A stretch of DNA of 64,000 bases from contig OX104112.1 in NCBI GenBank assembly GCA_944474755.1, positions 20,424,460 to 20,488,459 of the forward strand, written 5' to 3'. Shown one piece after another: positions 24,236 through 35,168 of this stretch (the first letter of the stretch is position 1; each line of letters begins with the position of its first letter). Source of the stretch: Limnoperna fortunei. Taxonomy: Eukaryota; Mollusca; Bivalvia; Mytilida; Modiolidae. The notes beneath the pieces were generated by a model. That model worked only from the letters and a program-made list of their open reading frames with translations, had not been told where the DNA came from and made no database searches. The translations under genes and the position numbers were made by a program.

Positions 24236-25160
24236 GTCAGAAACACACGTAACATAACAAAACAATTTTTTTAGTTTGTACAATCCCATTCTTTGCAATT
24301 GAAAATATATACTTTTCTTTATTAAGTATACTTTTGTTATTTCCATATTTACAAATTGAAAGCCATTATCCTGGAATATATTACTATGGATTTTTTCGAA
24401 TTATCTTATTATCATCATTATGGTTCGATAAACACGTACAATAGGTAAGAAAAATACAATTAAGTCATTGATAAATGGGGATACCAATTTCTTAAAAGTT
24501 GGATAAATGGAAAGAACCGTTCTCTGTTAATTGAATTATGACATTTTAATATCGTCACACAATAATAATGGTGGATAATTAATTGACTTCTAAAGTAGAT
24601 TCTTCTGTGTGATTTTATATTTGGTCTCCTTCACCGGTCAGTAAGAAATATTGACCTTAAGCCAAAACAAATTACTGGAGATACGATAGTCAATTAAGGT
24701 TTAAGTCGAACACGCCAAAATTCGTTCTCTATGCCATAACTATAACATTGTTCGACAGTAATTAATTAGTTCAACCGTGAAATAAACGTTTGGCTATAAG
24801 TACTACTCCAGAATTCGTTGTATAGAATTTGTTAAAATATCTAACTCTCTGGCAAACACCAATGTGTTCAGATATAAACCTGGTAAAATTCTACTTGTAC
24901 GGTGTTGTGCATCCGTTTTGGCAGGTCACTTAATATATAGCAGATCTTTCGGACTTGAATTAATACAGTTCCGACAATTAATAGCGCAAGATAAATAAGG
25001 CACACACTTTACAAATTCAGACTCAAACTCGCATGCTCAGTTTTGACACGCCGTTGAATATTAGATCAATCCGTACTTTACTCGGCAACGGTAGTCCGTA
25101 AAGACATAATAACGACATGATCAAATTTGTTCAGTTATTTTAAAAGCTTTTATTTCTACG
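24236..25160. other. No feature recognised
   Basis: Nearly 1 kb of AT-rich sequence with no open frame of note and no repeat or element that I recognise. Confidence 0.4.
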
Positions 25161-25164
25161 CACA

Positions 25165-25925
25165 TACCATGTGGGAGAATTAGAAGATCGACTGGTCGTC
25201 GTGTATTCCGTCATAGCTTTTTTAGGAGAAATAGAGAATCGACTGGTCGCCGTGTATTGTGTCATGGCTCTTTATAAGAAAAAGAGGATCGACTGGTCGC
25301 CGTGTATCACGTCATAGCTATTAAGAAGAAATAGAGGATCGATTGATTGCCTTGTATTGTGTAATAGCTATTTAGCAGAAACAGAGGATCGACTTGTCGC
25401 CTTGCATTGTCGCATAGGTATTTGGTAGAAATAGAGGATCTAATTGACACCGTGTATTGCGTCATAACTATTAAGCAGAAACAGAGGATCGACCGGTCAC
25501 CGTGTATTGCGTCATAGCTATTTAGGAGAAACAGAGGATCGACTGGTCGCTGTGTATCGCGTCATAGCTATTTAGGAGAAATAGACGACTGGTCGCCGTG
25601 GATAACGTCTTAGTTATTTAAGAGAAACAGAGGATCGAATGGTCGCTGTGTATCGCGTCAAAGCTATTGATACGAATGGTCCCCGTGAATAACGTCTTAG
25701 CTATTTAGGAGAAATAGAGGATCGACTGGTCGCCGTGTATCACGTAATAGCTATTAAGGAGAAATTGAGGAACGACTGGTCGCCGTGTATTTAATTATAG
25801 CTATTTAAGGAAAATATCGGATCAACTTGTGCCTTGTATTGTATTTTAGATTGTTTGGAGAAATGGAGGACCGACCGATCGCCGTGATTTTTGTCATAGC
25901 TACATGTATTTAGGAAAATGAATTG
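25165..25925 (+). repeat. 50-bp tandem array (about 15 units)
   Basis: GGATCGAC.GGTCGCCGTGTAT recurs with a 50-bp period (for example at 25286, 25336 and 25386), followed by CGTCATAGCTATTTAGGAGAA. Units near 25575 and 25660 are shortened, and the last three are diverged. There is no coding frame. Confidence 0.85.
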
Positions 25926-25927
25926 TG

Positions 25928-26140
25928 TTTAACGCTATGTTTATCATTTTTCAGCTATATCATAGCTTCCAGTTTTTATTGGCGAATTATACGAGTACCC
26001 GGAGAAAACCCCTAAATCCAGTAGGAAAACTGGCAATCCTTGTCAATTAAGATTGGAATCGAGCGTACCTTAACCGTAGTTAGACATCAAACCAACATTG
26101 TCAGTGTTGACAGGCACGTGATCCATAGGAGATGGCTCCA
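25928..26140 (-). mobile_element. Diverged SINE
   Basis: Read on the minus strand it has ATCACGTGCCTGTCAACACTG, then a degenerate box B, GATTGCCAGTTTTCCTAC and the tail ATGATATAGCTGAAAAATG...GCGTTAAAC. The tRNA head next to 26140 has decayed. The 50-bp tandem array ends right beside its tail. Confidence 0.7.
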
Positions 26141-26149
26141 TGTATTCTG

Positions 26150-26835
26150 AATCTGTGAACTACTGTAAATAACTCTCTGTTCTTGTATTTATTACAAATA
26201 ATTACAAATAGTGCTGCCGTTTTTGTTAAATCGATCTCATCCTGATTATAGCCGAAAACACGCTTTCTGGACGTAAAGCAACCATTCGTTCCTCACAAAT
26301 TGAATGCAATTACATCCCTTTAAACATATCATTAGGTTTGGAATATAAAGATAAATAAAAACAGTTTAACACCGATGTCTAATGTACTTGCAATATCTTA
26401 TATATAATTATTCTAAAGAAAAAAATATATGTTTAATAAGCTTAAATTAAAGAATTTTAATATTTCGAAAGCGTAATAGGCTATTAAATAAAAACAAATG
26501 TCTTGTAATTAATTGATAGATTTTAGCGAGTTTGTAGTACGTTATTAGGCTTGGTAAAAAAAACTAACACAAAATAAACAACATGTATTATTAGTCTTTC
26601 TATCATAGACTTCCATAAATGAACTTTTACAGAGGCAAATTAAGCAACAGATTATAATAAATGACTTTGTAAAACAAGTTTAATGATTGAACAGGTAAAC
26701 ACAATATCACCTGTCATAACCATGTTTTTATGTAAACAATATTCAAACAAATACCCTGTAAACGTTTATTACACGAGATTAATACCTCTGATACATGTAT
26801 GATAGTAGTATGGAAATGAGAGTTCTGCCGCACAA
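26150..26835. other. No gene recognised; one stray SINE-tail-like unit at 26240-26280
   Basis: Apart from a single copy of the unit that is tandemly repeated at 22665-23060 (here ATTATAGCCGAAAACACGC..CTGGACGTAAAGC), nothing is recognised. The stretch ends at the Polinton-like block. Confidence 0.4.
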
Positions 26836-26839
26836 GGGA

Positions 26840-26950
26840 AAAGTCTGCTTGAAATCCAGAAAAATCAAGGTTTTGTGCAAACGAATCAAAACTGAATAAA
26901 CCTGATATATGAATCATAATTCGGAAAAAATGCCTTAGAAGGAAGGAAAG
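26840..26950 (+). promoter_or_regulatory. Upstream cassette 1 of the Polinton-like element
   Basis: This stretch carries GCTTGAAATCC (26847), an A-rich patch with GGTTTTG, and CCTTAGAAGGAAGG (26933) just before the ATG at 26951. The same words in the same order occur at 27552-27705 before the next gene block, where they are followed by TATATAAATATG. Repetition upstream of two genes of one element suggests a shared promoter or leader. This is inference from position and similarity only. Confidence 0.5.
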
Positions 26951-27455
26951 ATGGGGGTAGATAGTATTATGACTTCAGTAATAATCAACGCGTACAGACA
27001 CGTCCGACTTTTATACCACACACGTGAAGGGATTGGTAGGCGAGTGCTTGCAGCCGCCAAAAAGGAAAAGGAGGAGGAAGAGCTAAAGCGCAAAGAGATT
27101 GAGAAGAAGAAACACGAGCGGTCATTGCAGATTGCCCGGCGAGTGCTTGCAGCCGCCAAGAAAGAAAAGGAGGAAGAGGCAAAGTGCAGACCACCAGTCC
27201 TAAAGTGGCGAGAACTACCGTGGCAGACATTCAACGTGGTAGACGCCCTGGACGTAAAAGGTGCCTATGGACCTAGCATAATCCTGATATTGGCGAGTAA
27301 GGGTGAGAAAAACAAGTCTGGGCGTGCACGAGGGTGATACGGGAGTTGGATGGAATACGACGGGAAAAGTGGAATAACCTCAAGATTGACAACAAAGGTA
27401 TGAAGAGGTCGAAGAAGACTGGATATGAGTACTTCGACGTTGTAGTGTGTTAACC
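26951..27455 (+). pseudogene. Coiled-coil ORF of the Polinton-like element, frameshifted
   Basis: An ATG-started frame of 128 codons (26951-27337) is very rich in Lys and Glu. It contains an internal duplication: RRVLAAAKKEKEEE occurs twice, 99 bp apart (27041 and 27140), and the region between is predicted by eye to be helical coiled coil. It continues with a W.ELPWQTF and YGPSIILIL stretch. After a probable frameshift near 27330 a further frame runs to a stop at about 27452. The position, first in a row ending in a family-B DNA polymerase, fits an accessory protein of a Polinton/Maverick-type element. I do not recognise a function; a DNA-binding or scaffold role would be a guess. Confidence 0.5.
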
Positions 27456-27548
27456 ACTGTGTAGTAGAAACTTTTTTCGATGAGGAAACCCCCCCAATCG
27501 GAAAAGGCGTCTAAGGCTGGGGGTGGCAATCAGTGATGAGTCGGAAAG

Positions 27549-27710
27549 GAAAAAAGTATGCTTGAAATCCTGAAAATCAGGTTTGCTCGAACGAACTCGC
27601 AAACTTGCACGCGAAGGGATTGATGAAAACGGTATATGAGGTATCACCTGCCAAAAATTAAAAAAATAATACCTTAGAAGTAAGGAAGATAGGGTATATA
27701 TAAATATGAA
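27549..27710 (+). promoter_or_regulatory. Upstream cassette 2 with TATA-like motif
   Basis: It repeats GCTTGAAATCC (27560) and CCTTAGAAGTAAGG (27672) from cassette 1, then carries TATATAAATATG at 27696-27707. TATATAA is a plausible TATA box, though the ATG directly after it would be too close to act as a start. It lies ahead of the SAP-like ORF. Confidence 0.45.
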
Positions 27711-27859
27711 CACTAAACCATGGAGATGACAGAGGGGAGGTCAACGAACCTGCGGAGCACCTTTGAAAAGGAAGAAAGGTCAGTTCTGCAGGAGTAAACC
27801 GAGTAGCAATGGTCTTTGCCGGAGACACACCAAGAACACTCCATAGCAAGACGAAGATG

Positions 27860-28410
27860 ATCAACCGATCGGCGGTAAATTTCGGGTAGTTGAAACCATC
27901 AGGAAGCCTCGTGAAATTGCTAAAGAGGAGGGGTTGAGAGGATACAGTAGGAGAGATAAGGATGCCTTGGTGAGATTCATTGAATCGCCCACCGCTCGCC
28001 GGTTCATTCGTCGAGAGGTGCTCAACAAGAAGCAACTCATGGCTATGGCTAGACAAAGGGGGATTGCCAAACAGTCGAAACTGAGAAAGGATGAATTAGT
28101 AGAGTGGTTAAAACAGAGTCTTGAAGATGCTGTGCATGAGATTGAGGTGCAGGATAAGCGCGAGGCATTTGGGGGAGTGTTCGGCACAGTGATCATTAAA
28201 CCTAGGAAGAAACATGACGTTGAAATGTTTATACAAGTGAGCTGGTCCAAATACGATTGCTGGTCTAGCAGAGAAGAGCAGATTGAAAGTGGTATTAGTC
28301 CTCAATGTGGAGATGATGAAGAACAACCCGACGACTCCTGGTCAGAACGACTACACCGACGCATATTTCCGGTCTGCCTTGATCACTATCCCCGAGCACC
28401 GAGTCGGTAG
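27860..28410 (+). pseudogene. SAP-like DNA-binding ORF of the Polinton-like element
   Basis: The open frame can be read from about 27870 to 28410; no ATG at its left end is convincing, so the true start is unknown. Two helix-extension-helix (SAP-like) motifs are visible. The first is REIAKEEGLRGYSRRDKDAL near 27910-27970 and the second is LMAMARQRGIAKQSKLRKDE near 28040-28095, about 45 residues apart. SAP motifs bind AT-rich DNA. A protein of this kind next to a family-B polymerase is usual in Polinton/Maverick-like and adintovirus-like elements. The C-terminal third looks frameshifted. Confidence is moderate for SAP-like and low for a precise role. Confidence 0.55.
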
Positions 28411-28412
28411 AT

Positions 28413-29608
28413 TTGGATCAGGCGATAGCGCAGAAGATGGACAAGATCAAGGAGAGCATGGCTAATAACCAGGACAATGGAAGTGGGTGGACCTTTGGAC
28501 GCATTGAGAAGCTGGAAATTCAGCTTAATGAATTAAAGCCACTGGCCGGCAACTCATACATACTTCTCCAAAAGAAGCTTGCAGACAAAAGGGCAATCGT
28601 GAATGTACAGAACAAGGATCAGGAATGCTTTTGATGGGCAATCTTCTCAGCGCTTCACCCCAACGAGTAAGATCAGAAGAGTTCTCATAGGGTAAATCAG
28701 TACGCTAGGTGGAAGGATGAACTTAGGTTATATACGATTTAATTCCCAGTCTCACTCCTGGCGATTGATAAGTTCGAAGAACTTGACGAAGGTGTCTATA
28801 TGAATGTCTTTGGGTTCGTGGATAAGAAGAATGAAGGCGTCTTCCCGCTGAGGATATCCAATAGTGGGCAAACTGGAGCGAAGCATGTGGATCTCATGCT
28901 ATTGGGTGATGCAGAGACAAAACACTACAGCTGGGTGAAGAACCTCTCACGACTCTTGACTGAACAGGTGACATAATGTGGAAGATTATTTACTTCTGTC
29001 GCCGGTGCCTAAACCATTTCACCCGGCAAGATATCCTGGACCGCCACATGGAATACTGCAGCCTGTAGAGGGCAGTAAAAGTCGAGATGACGGACGAAGG
29101 GTGCTGCGTCGGTTTCCAGAACCACGCCGGTCGATGACGGTGTACCATTCGTGGTCTACTCCGACTTTGAGTGTTTCAGAACCAAGGTATAGATTGAAGA
29201 GGAACCCGCGGCTTATAAAGCTACCAATATTCTCCAGAAGCACATACCATCTCGGTTCTTCTACCACATTAAGTGCTTTGACGAGAACGTATACACAAAG
29301 AAACCGGTGATTTACACCATGCAGCAGGAATGGGAAGAGGTGGCCCAGATTTTTGTGAACCGGTTGACGAAAGACTTCCGCGGCATCTACCAACAGAAAG
29401 ATTTCAAGAAAGCCCCTGGTGATGACGGAGGAGGATAAGAAGGCATTCGAGGAAGCCACACAGTGCGCCATCTGCAAACAAAAGCTCGATGAGGACAAAG
29501 TGAAGGATCACTGCCACTTGACGGGTAAGTTCAGAGGGGCATCCCATAGCGACTGCAATCTGAACTTCAAGGCACCCAAATTCGTCCCCTATGACAGTCA
29601 TCTCTTCA
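28413..29608 (+). pseudogene. Family-B DNA polymerase, N-terminal part (broken)
   Basis: A decayed polymerase of the protein-primed B type (DNA_pol_B_2-like), as carried by Polinton/Maverick elements. In order it shows INVQNKDQECF-like text (reading as IVNVQNKDQECF, about 28600-28633) followed by three in-frame stops. Then comes a stretch with NVFGFVDKKNEG (about 28805) ending HYSWVKNLSRLL (about 28930). After a frame change there is a zinc-finger-like block FCRRCLNHFTRQDILDRHME (28994-29053). The exonuclease I motif PFVVYSDFEC (29144) follows, and last an endonuclease-VII-like zinc block, CAICKQKL...DHCHLTGKFRGA...CNLNF (29462-29570). The gene stops at 29608, where the BEL/Pao element is inserted, and resumes at 35843. 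At least five lesions are visible, so it is not functional. Confidence 0.8.
29604..29608 (+). repeat. Target-site duplication of the BEL/Pao element (left copy)
   Basis: CTTCA here is repeated exactly at 35843-35847, immediately outside the other LTR. A 5-bp duplication fits BEL/Pao integration. Confidence 0.85.
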
Positions 29609-30272
29609 TGTACTGTAATTACATTACAAATTTTTATTCCTTCTTAGATTATTAATTATCGTGTAAGATTTAACCACATCTACTTATTGTTTGGATCGGT
29701 TAATTATCCCAGTTTCTATGCAACTCCTCCGGACAGTCTCACAGGTTTTAGCTTCCTTTGAATTCTTTCTCTTCCGTGTGATGAAATACTTGTCCGACAC
29801 GTTTTTGGATCATCTCTATTTTAGGAGTTGAACCTTGCCGACGTACAGTGTAAGACAGTTTAATTTATTTTATGAGACTTTCGGCTGTTTATTCTCATGT
29901 TTTACTAATCGTTTAAAGATTTGTTTATTGGAAGGATTACTTCTGTTCGTCATTTTTGGATCTCGACTGACCTTGAATAGCCAGATGTGATTGCCTTTTA
30001 TTAGTAATTTATAAACTCTAGAGACTGTATATTTTTATGGTTCTAAATTTAATTAACGTTATATTTGTAACTTTCTCTGATTCATACTTATGATTGTTTT
30101 ATTGATGTTTCAACAATTTACCTTCACTTCATCTTCACTTCATCCTTACTCACTGTTACTCACTCACTCGCTTGTATATTACGTGGTTTAATAAACGATC
30201 TTTCCCCGGATTTCGTCGTATATTTGCCCCGTACATATATTTTGGTTAGCTATCTGCCACACGGGCAGAATA
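29609..30272 (+). repeat. 5' LTR
   Basis: It begins TGTACTGTAATTACATTAC and ends CACACGGGCAGAATA. Compared with the 3' LTR it has scattered substitutions and two small indels: an extra GTAAGACA near 29850, and a shorter CTTCATCTTCA run near 30125. An AATAAAC about 80 bases before the end could serve polyadenylation. Confidence 0.92.
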
Positions 30273-30291
30273 GTACATTGACTACACTTGG

Positions 30292-31494
30292 TTGGTTACT
30301 TCTTCGGGGCACCGTTGTACGACTCGCGGAGTCAATACAGCATCGCCACATAATGAGGACGATCAGATGTCAGCAACGTCCAGAACACGTACATTGACGG
30401 AAAAAGGAAAAGAGCAGTACATCCAGAGGAGAGACAGGCTCTCGCAAGACATTGAACTTCTTTGGTCCATGTGTAAAGCAATCTTACAGTAGACCGACAA
30501 ACCCCCGTCAGAGGCAAGAAAATGCCTGGAACTTGAAAAAGTTGTTAAAGCCTACACAAGGTACAAACGACTATGCGAGGAATACCTCGTGTTTGTGAAG
30601 GGTAAAAGAACAAATTTGGCAAATCAAGACTTAGATGTCATAAATCCAGTCATCGACGTTCGCCAGCGAATGAACGACTCCGCTATAGCCAACCTGCATG
30701 AGGTACTAAGACAGACCAGCATGGCGAAGTATGTTAAAACAACAAAGTCAAAATCAAATAGCGAGACCAGTTCTTGTAAATCAAATACATCCAGTTTGGC
30801 CAAGAGAACACGTGCCAAAGCCGAGGCGGCAAAAGCAGCAATCGCCTTTGCCGAGAAACAGGCGCTTATGGCTAAGCTAGAAGCCGAAATGGAACAAGAT
30901 GCCGCTAGGCGAGAAGCGGAAGTTAACCGTAGATAGGCCGAAATCAAAGCGGAAATGACTCTTCTAGAAACACAGAGACAGGCTGCCGAACTAGAAGCCA
31001 AAGCCCGGATCCTAGAACAGGAAGACGACATGGAACAAGATCTGGACGATCCACTTCCAGTTCTAACCGACGACCCGCTTAAACGGACTCAGGACTATCT
31101 CTAGCTGCACAGTGTTCACTGCCAACAGGGATATCGGATGCAAAACGTGGATTACCACGTACCTTCTGCTATACCGAAAGACATAACTCGTCTCTCTCGT
31201 CCCGCACACTCGGGACTAGGTCTTTCTGGAAATGCTCCTATAAACGAGCTAGATATGACCACAGCTGTCGCATTCAATACTCGACCTTCATACCATTCAC
31301 GGGTTGGAGATTTTGGACTTCCATCTGCAACATCTACGCTGATGAACGATTGTAGGCATATTCCAGTCACCCAGACACAGACTTCCGGTTTATCTGGGCT
31401 GAACACTAATGCACCTGTTTTTACGCCTTATCAAGACTATCCCATGCACAGTGCATCAAGCCCCGTAGATGTAAGAAAACCCACATCCGTTTAA
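30292..31494 (+). pseudogene. BEL/Pao gag N-terminal region, with stops
   Basis: One frame runs from about 30292 into the gag domain but is cut by stops at 30490, 30934, about 31102 and 31492. The part at 30800-31090 is an Ala/Glu/Lys-rich coiled coil (AKAEAAKAAIAFAEKQALMA and similar), typical of the start of BEL/Pao gag. The following part to 31494 is Ser/Pro/Thr-rich and low in recognisable motifs. Some of the stops may be real mutations and one may have been a readthrough point; the sequence cannot decide. Confidence 0.7.
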
Positions 31495-31500
31495 TTTTTA

Positions 31501-32244
31501 TTGAGAAAGGACCTGATATTCTCCCGACTCAGTACCTTCAATGATAGGACTGAGTCGTACCATATTTGGAAGTCAAGCTTCGAAAGTGTGACAAGAGAAC
31601 TGGACGTCTCGGATTCGGAGAAGCTGGACCTATTGGTCAAATGGTTAGGAACCGAATCGTCGAAGCACGCGGTTAGTATTAGAGCATCCAATGCCGACAA
31701 CCCAACCAGTGGTCTACAGCGTCTTTGGCAAAGACTTGATGAACAATATGGCTGTCCGGAAATGATCGAAGCTTCCCTTAAAACGAAGTTAACAGATTTC
31801 CCGAAGCTCACAAACAAAGACAACAAACATCTCTACGAGTTGCCAAACATCTTGTCAGAGATCGAGTACATAAAGGAGAAGCCACAGCTCAAGAATCTAT
31901 TGGCCTATTTCGATTCCTCCTCGGGAATAAGACCTATTGTGTCTAAACTGCCATTTGGTCTACAAGAAAAATGGACAACAAGAGCAGTAAGGTACAATGA
32001 GCAACACTCAACCTCATTTCCTCCCTTTAAGGAATTTTCCGCATTCATACGGGAGATTAGTAAGATCAGAAACAACCCAGGGTTTACCTACGACTCAGAA
32101 CCCGTACTTTCATCTCAAAAAGGGAGTTCGACAAGGTCCACATCTAAGCTAAAATCGGTGTTCACAAAACCGAAGCGCCAAACGTCAATAATTTGTCAGA
32201 CAGGCTTGAAAAATGCATCTTGCATGGCTCCAAGCATTCATTAA
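31501..32244 (+). pseudogene. BEL/Pao gag core (DUF1759-type)
   Basis: 247 codons in the same frame as the upstream gag region. It contains LSTFNDRTESYHIWKSSFES, the hallmark opening of DUF1759, then KLDLLVKWLG, LWQRLDEQYGCPEMIEASL and LPFGLQEKW. This domain forms the particle shell of BEL/Pao elements. The frame ends at 32244, overlapping the next open frame by about 50 bases. The family text continues in the other frame (from about 32193), so a frameshift has separated gag from the zinc-knuckle and protease region here. Start context is not meaningful because the frame continues from upstream across a stop. Confidence 0.88.
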
Positions 32245-33395
32245 ATGACTGCCGTAGATTCCGTTCTAAACCTATGGAGGAACGAAGAACCCTGCTGAAA
32301 GACAACAAAGTTTGTTTTAAGTGCTGCGACTCGAATAAGCATGTAAGCCGGGATTGTCCCGCCAGTGTTTCATGCAAAGAGTGTGGTAGTAAACAGCATA
32401 CCACGGCTCTTCACGCTAACAAGAGCAACAAACCTGCTTCCCAATCAGTGCCTAAGCCTGCACAAAACAACGGCGGGGAGTCAGGGAGCACAACTACTGT
32501 TAACACGGTCAACTCATCCTGCACGGAAATATGTAAAGACTATGGTGGAAAATCTTGTGCAAAAATACTTCCAGTTATCGTGTTTCACAAGGACCACCCT
32601 GGATACACGAAGAAAATGCACGCCATAATCGACGACCAGAGCAACAGGTCCTTAGCCTCTCCAGAATTATTTCAGTACTTCAATGTACGGGACGTTCCCG
32701 AGACATATACGCTTTCCACCTGCTCTGGAAAGATCACGACTTCTGGAAGACGAGGGAAGGACTTTATTGTAACTACAATCAATGGCAGCGACCCGTTAGT
32801 TTTACCAGTCCTAATAGAATGCGACAACATACCCGACAACAGGAACGAGATTCCAACACCGGATATTGCGAACAAACACCCTCATTTAAGGGAAATAGCG
32901 AAACACCTCTCACCTTTGGATGATAGTTGCAGTATCATGCTTCTCATAGGTCGAGATCTATCGGAAGCTCATCACGTGCACGATCAAAAGCTTGGACCCT
33001 TAAAAGCTCCATACGCCCAACGACTCAAACTTGGCTGGGTCGTAGTGGGTGAAACATGCTTAGACAAGCAACATGCACCCACCGACATCAATGTAAACAG
33101 GACATATGTATCGACTTCCGGTCGCCCTACGGTTTTAAAACCGTGCGAAAACAACTTTGAGATACGGGAAAAATTCCCGAAGGACAACAGCATAGGACAA
33201 GATGTGTTTTTCAAGACACCTGACGATGATAAACCAGGAATGTCTCACGACGATAAACTGTTCATGAAACAGATGGACGACGAATTTGTGAGAGACGACA
33301 CAGGAAGCTGGGTTGCACCCTTGCCTTTTCGAGATACAAGACCACGCCTACCCAACAATAGGGATCAAACAGAGAGCGAAAATGTTGGACACTAG
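32193..33395 (+). pseudogene. BEL/Pao zinc knuckles, aspartic protease and start of RT
   Basis: 400 codons. Near the start, CILHGSKHSLNDC and VCFKCCDSNKHVSRDC form two CCHC-type knuckles, followed by a third Cys/His group (CKECGSKQHTTALH). The protease part has HAIIDDQSNRSLAS at about 32620 (the DUF1758 pattern, where Asp-Asp-Gln-Ser replaces the usual Asp-Thr-Gly). The last part (FMKQMDDEFVRDDTGSWVAP) is the linker leading into the reverse transcriptase. The frame is lost at about 33330 within DTRPRLPNNR, and the RT continues in another frame from about 33313. Confidence 0.9.
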
Positions 33396-34114
33396 TCTAA
33401 AGAAGAACCCCGTGAAGAAGGCACACTTCACAGAATTCATGGGAAAAATACTGGACAACAACCACGCGGAAGTTGCTCCAGCATTAAAGAAAAACGAGGA
33501 ATGCTGGTACCTTCCACTATTTGGTGTCTATCACCCGAAAAAGCCCGATAAGATTCGTGGTGTCTTTGATTCCTCAGCAAAATACAACGAATTTCTTTGA
33601 ACAACGTTTTGTTGACGGGTCCACACCTGACTAACAGTTTACTCGGAGTTCTGGTACGCTTTCGGAGAGAAAGATTGCCATAACAGCCGATTTGCAACAC
33701 ATGTTTCATTGCTTCGTGGTTCGAGACGACCATCGAAATTACCTACGTTTTCTGTGGTACAAGGACAACAACCCAACTGAAGAACTTATAGAGTACCGTA
33801 TGCGTGTCCATGTGTTCGGGAATAGCCCATCACCAACAGTCGCCACATTAGGTCTACAAAAAGCAGCCTTAGAATCCGAGTCGAAATACGGTAGCAATGT
33901 ACCGAACTCCGTTATCAACGACTTCTACGTTGACGATGAATTGACCTCTTGCGCAACACCGGAAGAGGCAGTTACCGTCATGAAGGACACCCAAAATGCA
34001 TTGATGGAATACGGGAATCTGCGATTGCATAAGTTTGCATCTAACAGCCCCGAAGTAATAGCTGCGTTTTCTCCCAGTGATCTGGCTAGCAACCTAAAGG
34101 ACTCAGAACACTAG
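33313..34114 (+). pseudogene. BEL/Pao reverse transcriptase, two frames
   Basis: The first piece (33313-33600) has WYLPLFGVYHPKKPDKIRGV and VFDSSAKYNEF. After a frame change near 33600, the region to 34114 contains ITADLQHMFHCFVVRDDHRN (motif A with the catalytic Asp), VHVFGNSPSPTVATLGL and the catalytic DFYVDDELTS (about 33930). These match the BEL/Pao RT order. Two frameshifts and a stop at about 34112 mean that no full enzyme can be made. Confidence 0.9.
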
Positions 34115-34869
34115 TATCAGAAACCATAGACTGGGATCAGCCTGTATCAGACGATTTGGCCATTGAATGGGAAAGCTGGAGGGACTCCCTACACCAAATC
34201 GAGAATCTACGCATTCCACGCATATATTTGGCTAACCTTAACAAGGCCAACAGAAGGGAACTACACGTGTTCTCTGATGCGTCAGAAAAAGCCATTGCAG
34301 CCGTTGTGTATTTAAGTACCGCAGAAACCGTTGGGGAACCATAACTTGGATTTGTTCTCGGAAAGACGAAAGTGGCACCAATAAGCGGCCATACCATCCC
34401 TCGACTAGAACTATGCGCGGCTGTGCTTGCCGTAGAACTCGACCAAAGTGCTATTGATCACCTTCAACTTCCTATCGACAAAGTCAACTATTATACCGAC
34501 AGTCGTGTAGTTTTGGGCTACATCAGTAGCGACACACGTAGATTCTAAACTTACGTCGCCAACAGAGTGGATAAAATTCAGAAACATAGCAAGCCCGACG
34601 AATGGAACTACGTGCCGTCTAACCTGAACCCAGCTGATTCAGGAACTAGATTTTTACAACCTTCTGATATACACGACAGCGATTGGCTTTTGGGACCCAA
34701 ACGATTGCTTATTAACGTTCAGTCTGAGACAACAGATGCATCCCAACATACTCTTGTGGAACCCGAAACCGTACAAAGAGATCCGACCTGTTGTAAAAGT
34801 CGCCAAAACTTGTACTGTGGATCATACCAACTTGGGAGGAGCGATTTTCCGATTTGTCATCTTAGTTAA
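34115..34869 (+). pseudogene. BEL/Pao RNase H region, degenerate
   Basis: In one frame (34156-34869) with two stops (34342 and about 34546), the text runs REWESWRD-like, then HVFSDASEKAIAAVVYL (first RNase H Asp), ISGHTIPRLELCAAVLAVEL, VNYYTDSRVVLGYI (Asp of TDSRV) and NYVPSNLNPADSGTR. These are the BEL/Pao RNase H motifs. After DWLLGPKRLL the family continues with an integrase; here the frame ends at 34869 and no HHCC or DDE signature follows. Confidence 0.85.
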
Positions 34870-35168
34870 AATTAACTCAGTTCATCGCCTGGGTCCGGTC
34901 GAGGAACACGACGTTCCTTCCCACGCCGTGCGTGGCAACGATTGAGCAACAGATCTTCTCTTCCCATTTGGCAACGCTGGAAGCCACACAGCGATGGAAC
35001 TCCAGAACTATAACCGTTGGATCGTTTTCTGAACTGTACATGTGTATATACCGTCAAGTGTTATTCTTGAATCACCTTTGGATTTATGTGATATTAATTG
35101 GATATTGGAATATATTCGCTTTTATATTTTCATCTAGAAATTTAGAGAAATATTCACAAGAATATTTG

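Noticed and set aside
29019..29498. 159-codon minus-strand frame
   Set aside because: It is antisense to the polymerase exonuclease region, whose motifs are clear on the plus strand.
30624..31031. 135-codon Ser/Ala-rich minus-strand frame
   Set aside because: Shadow of the Ala/Glu-rich gag coiled coil on the opposite strand.
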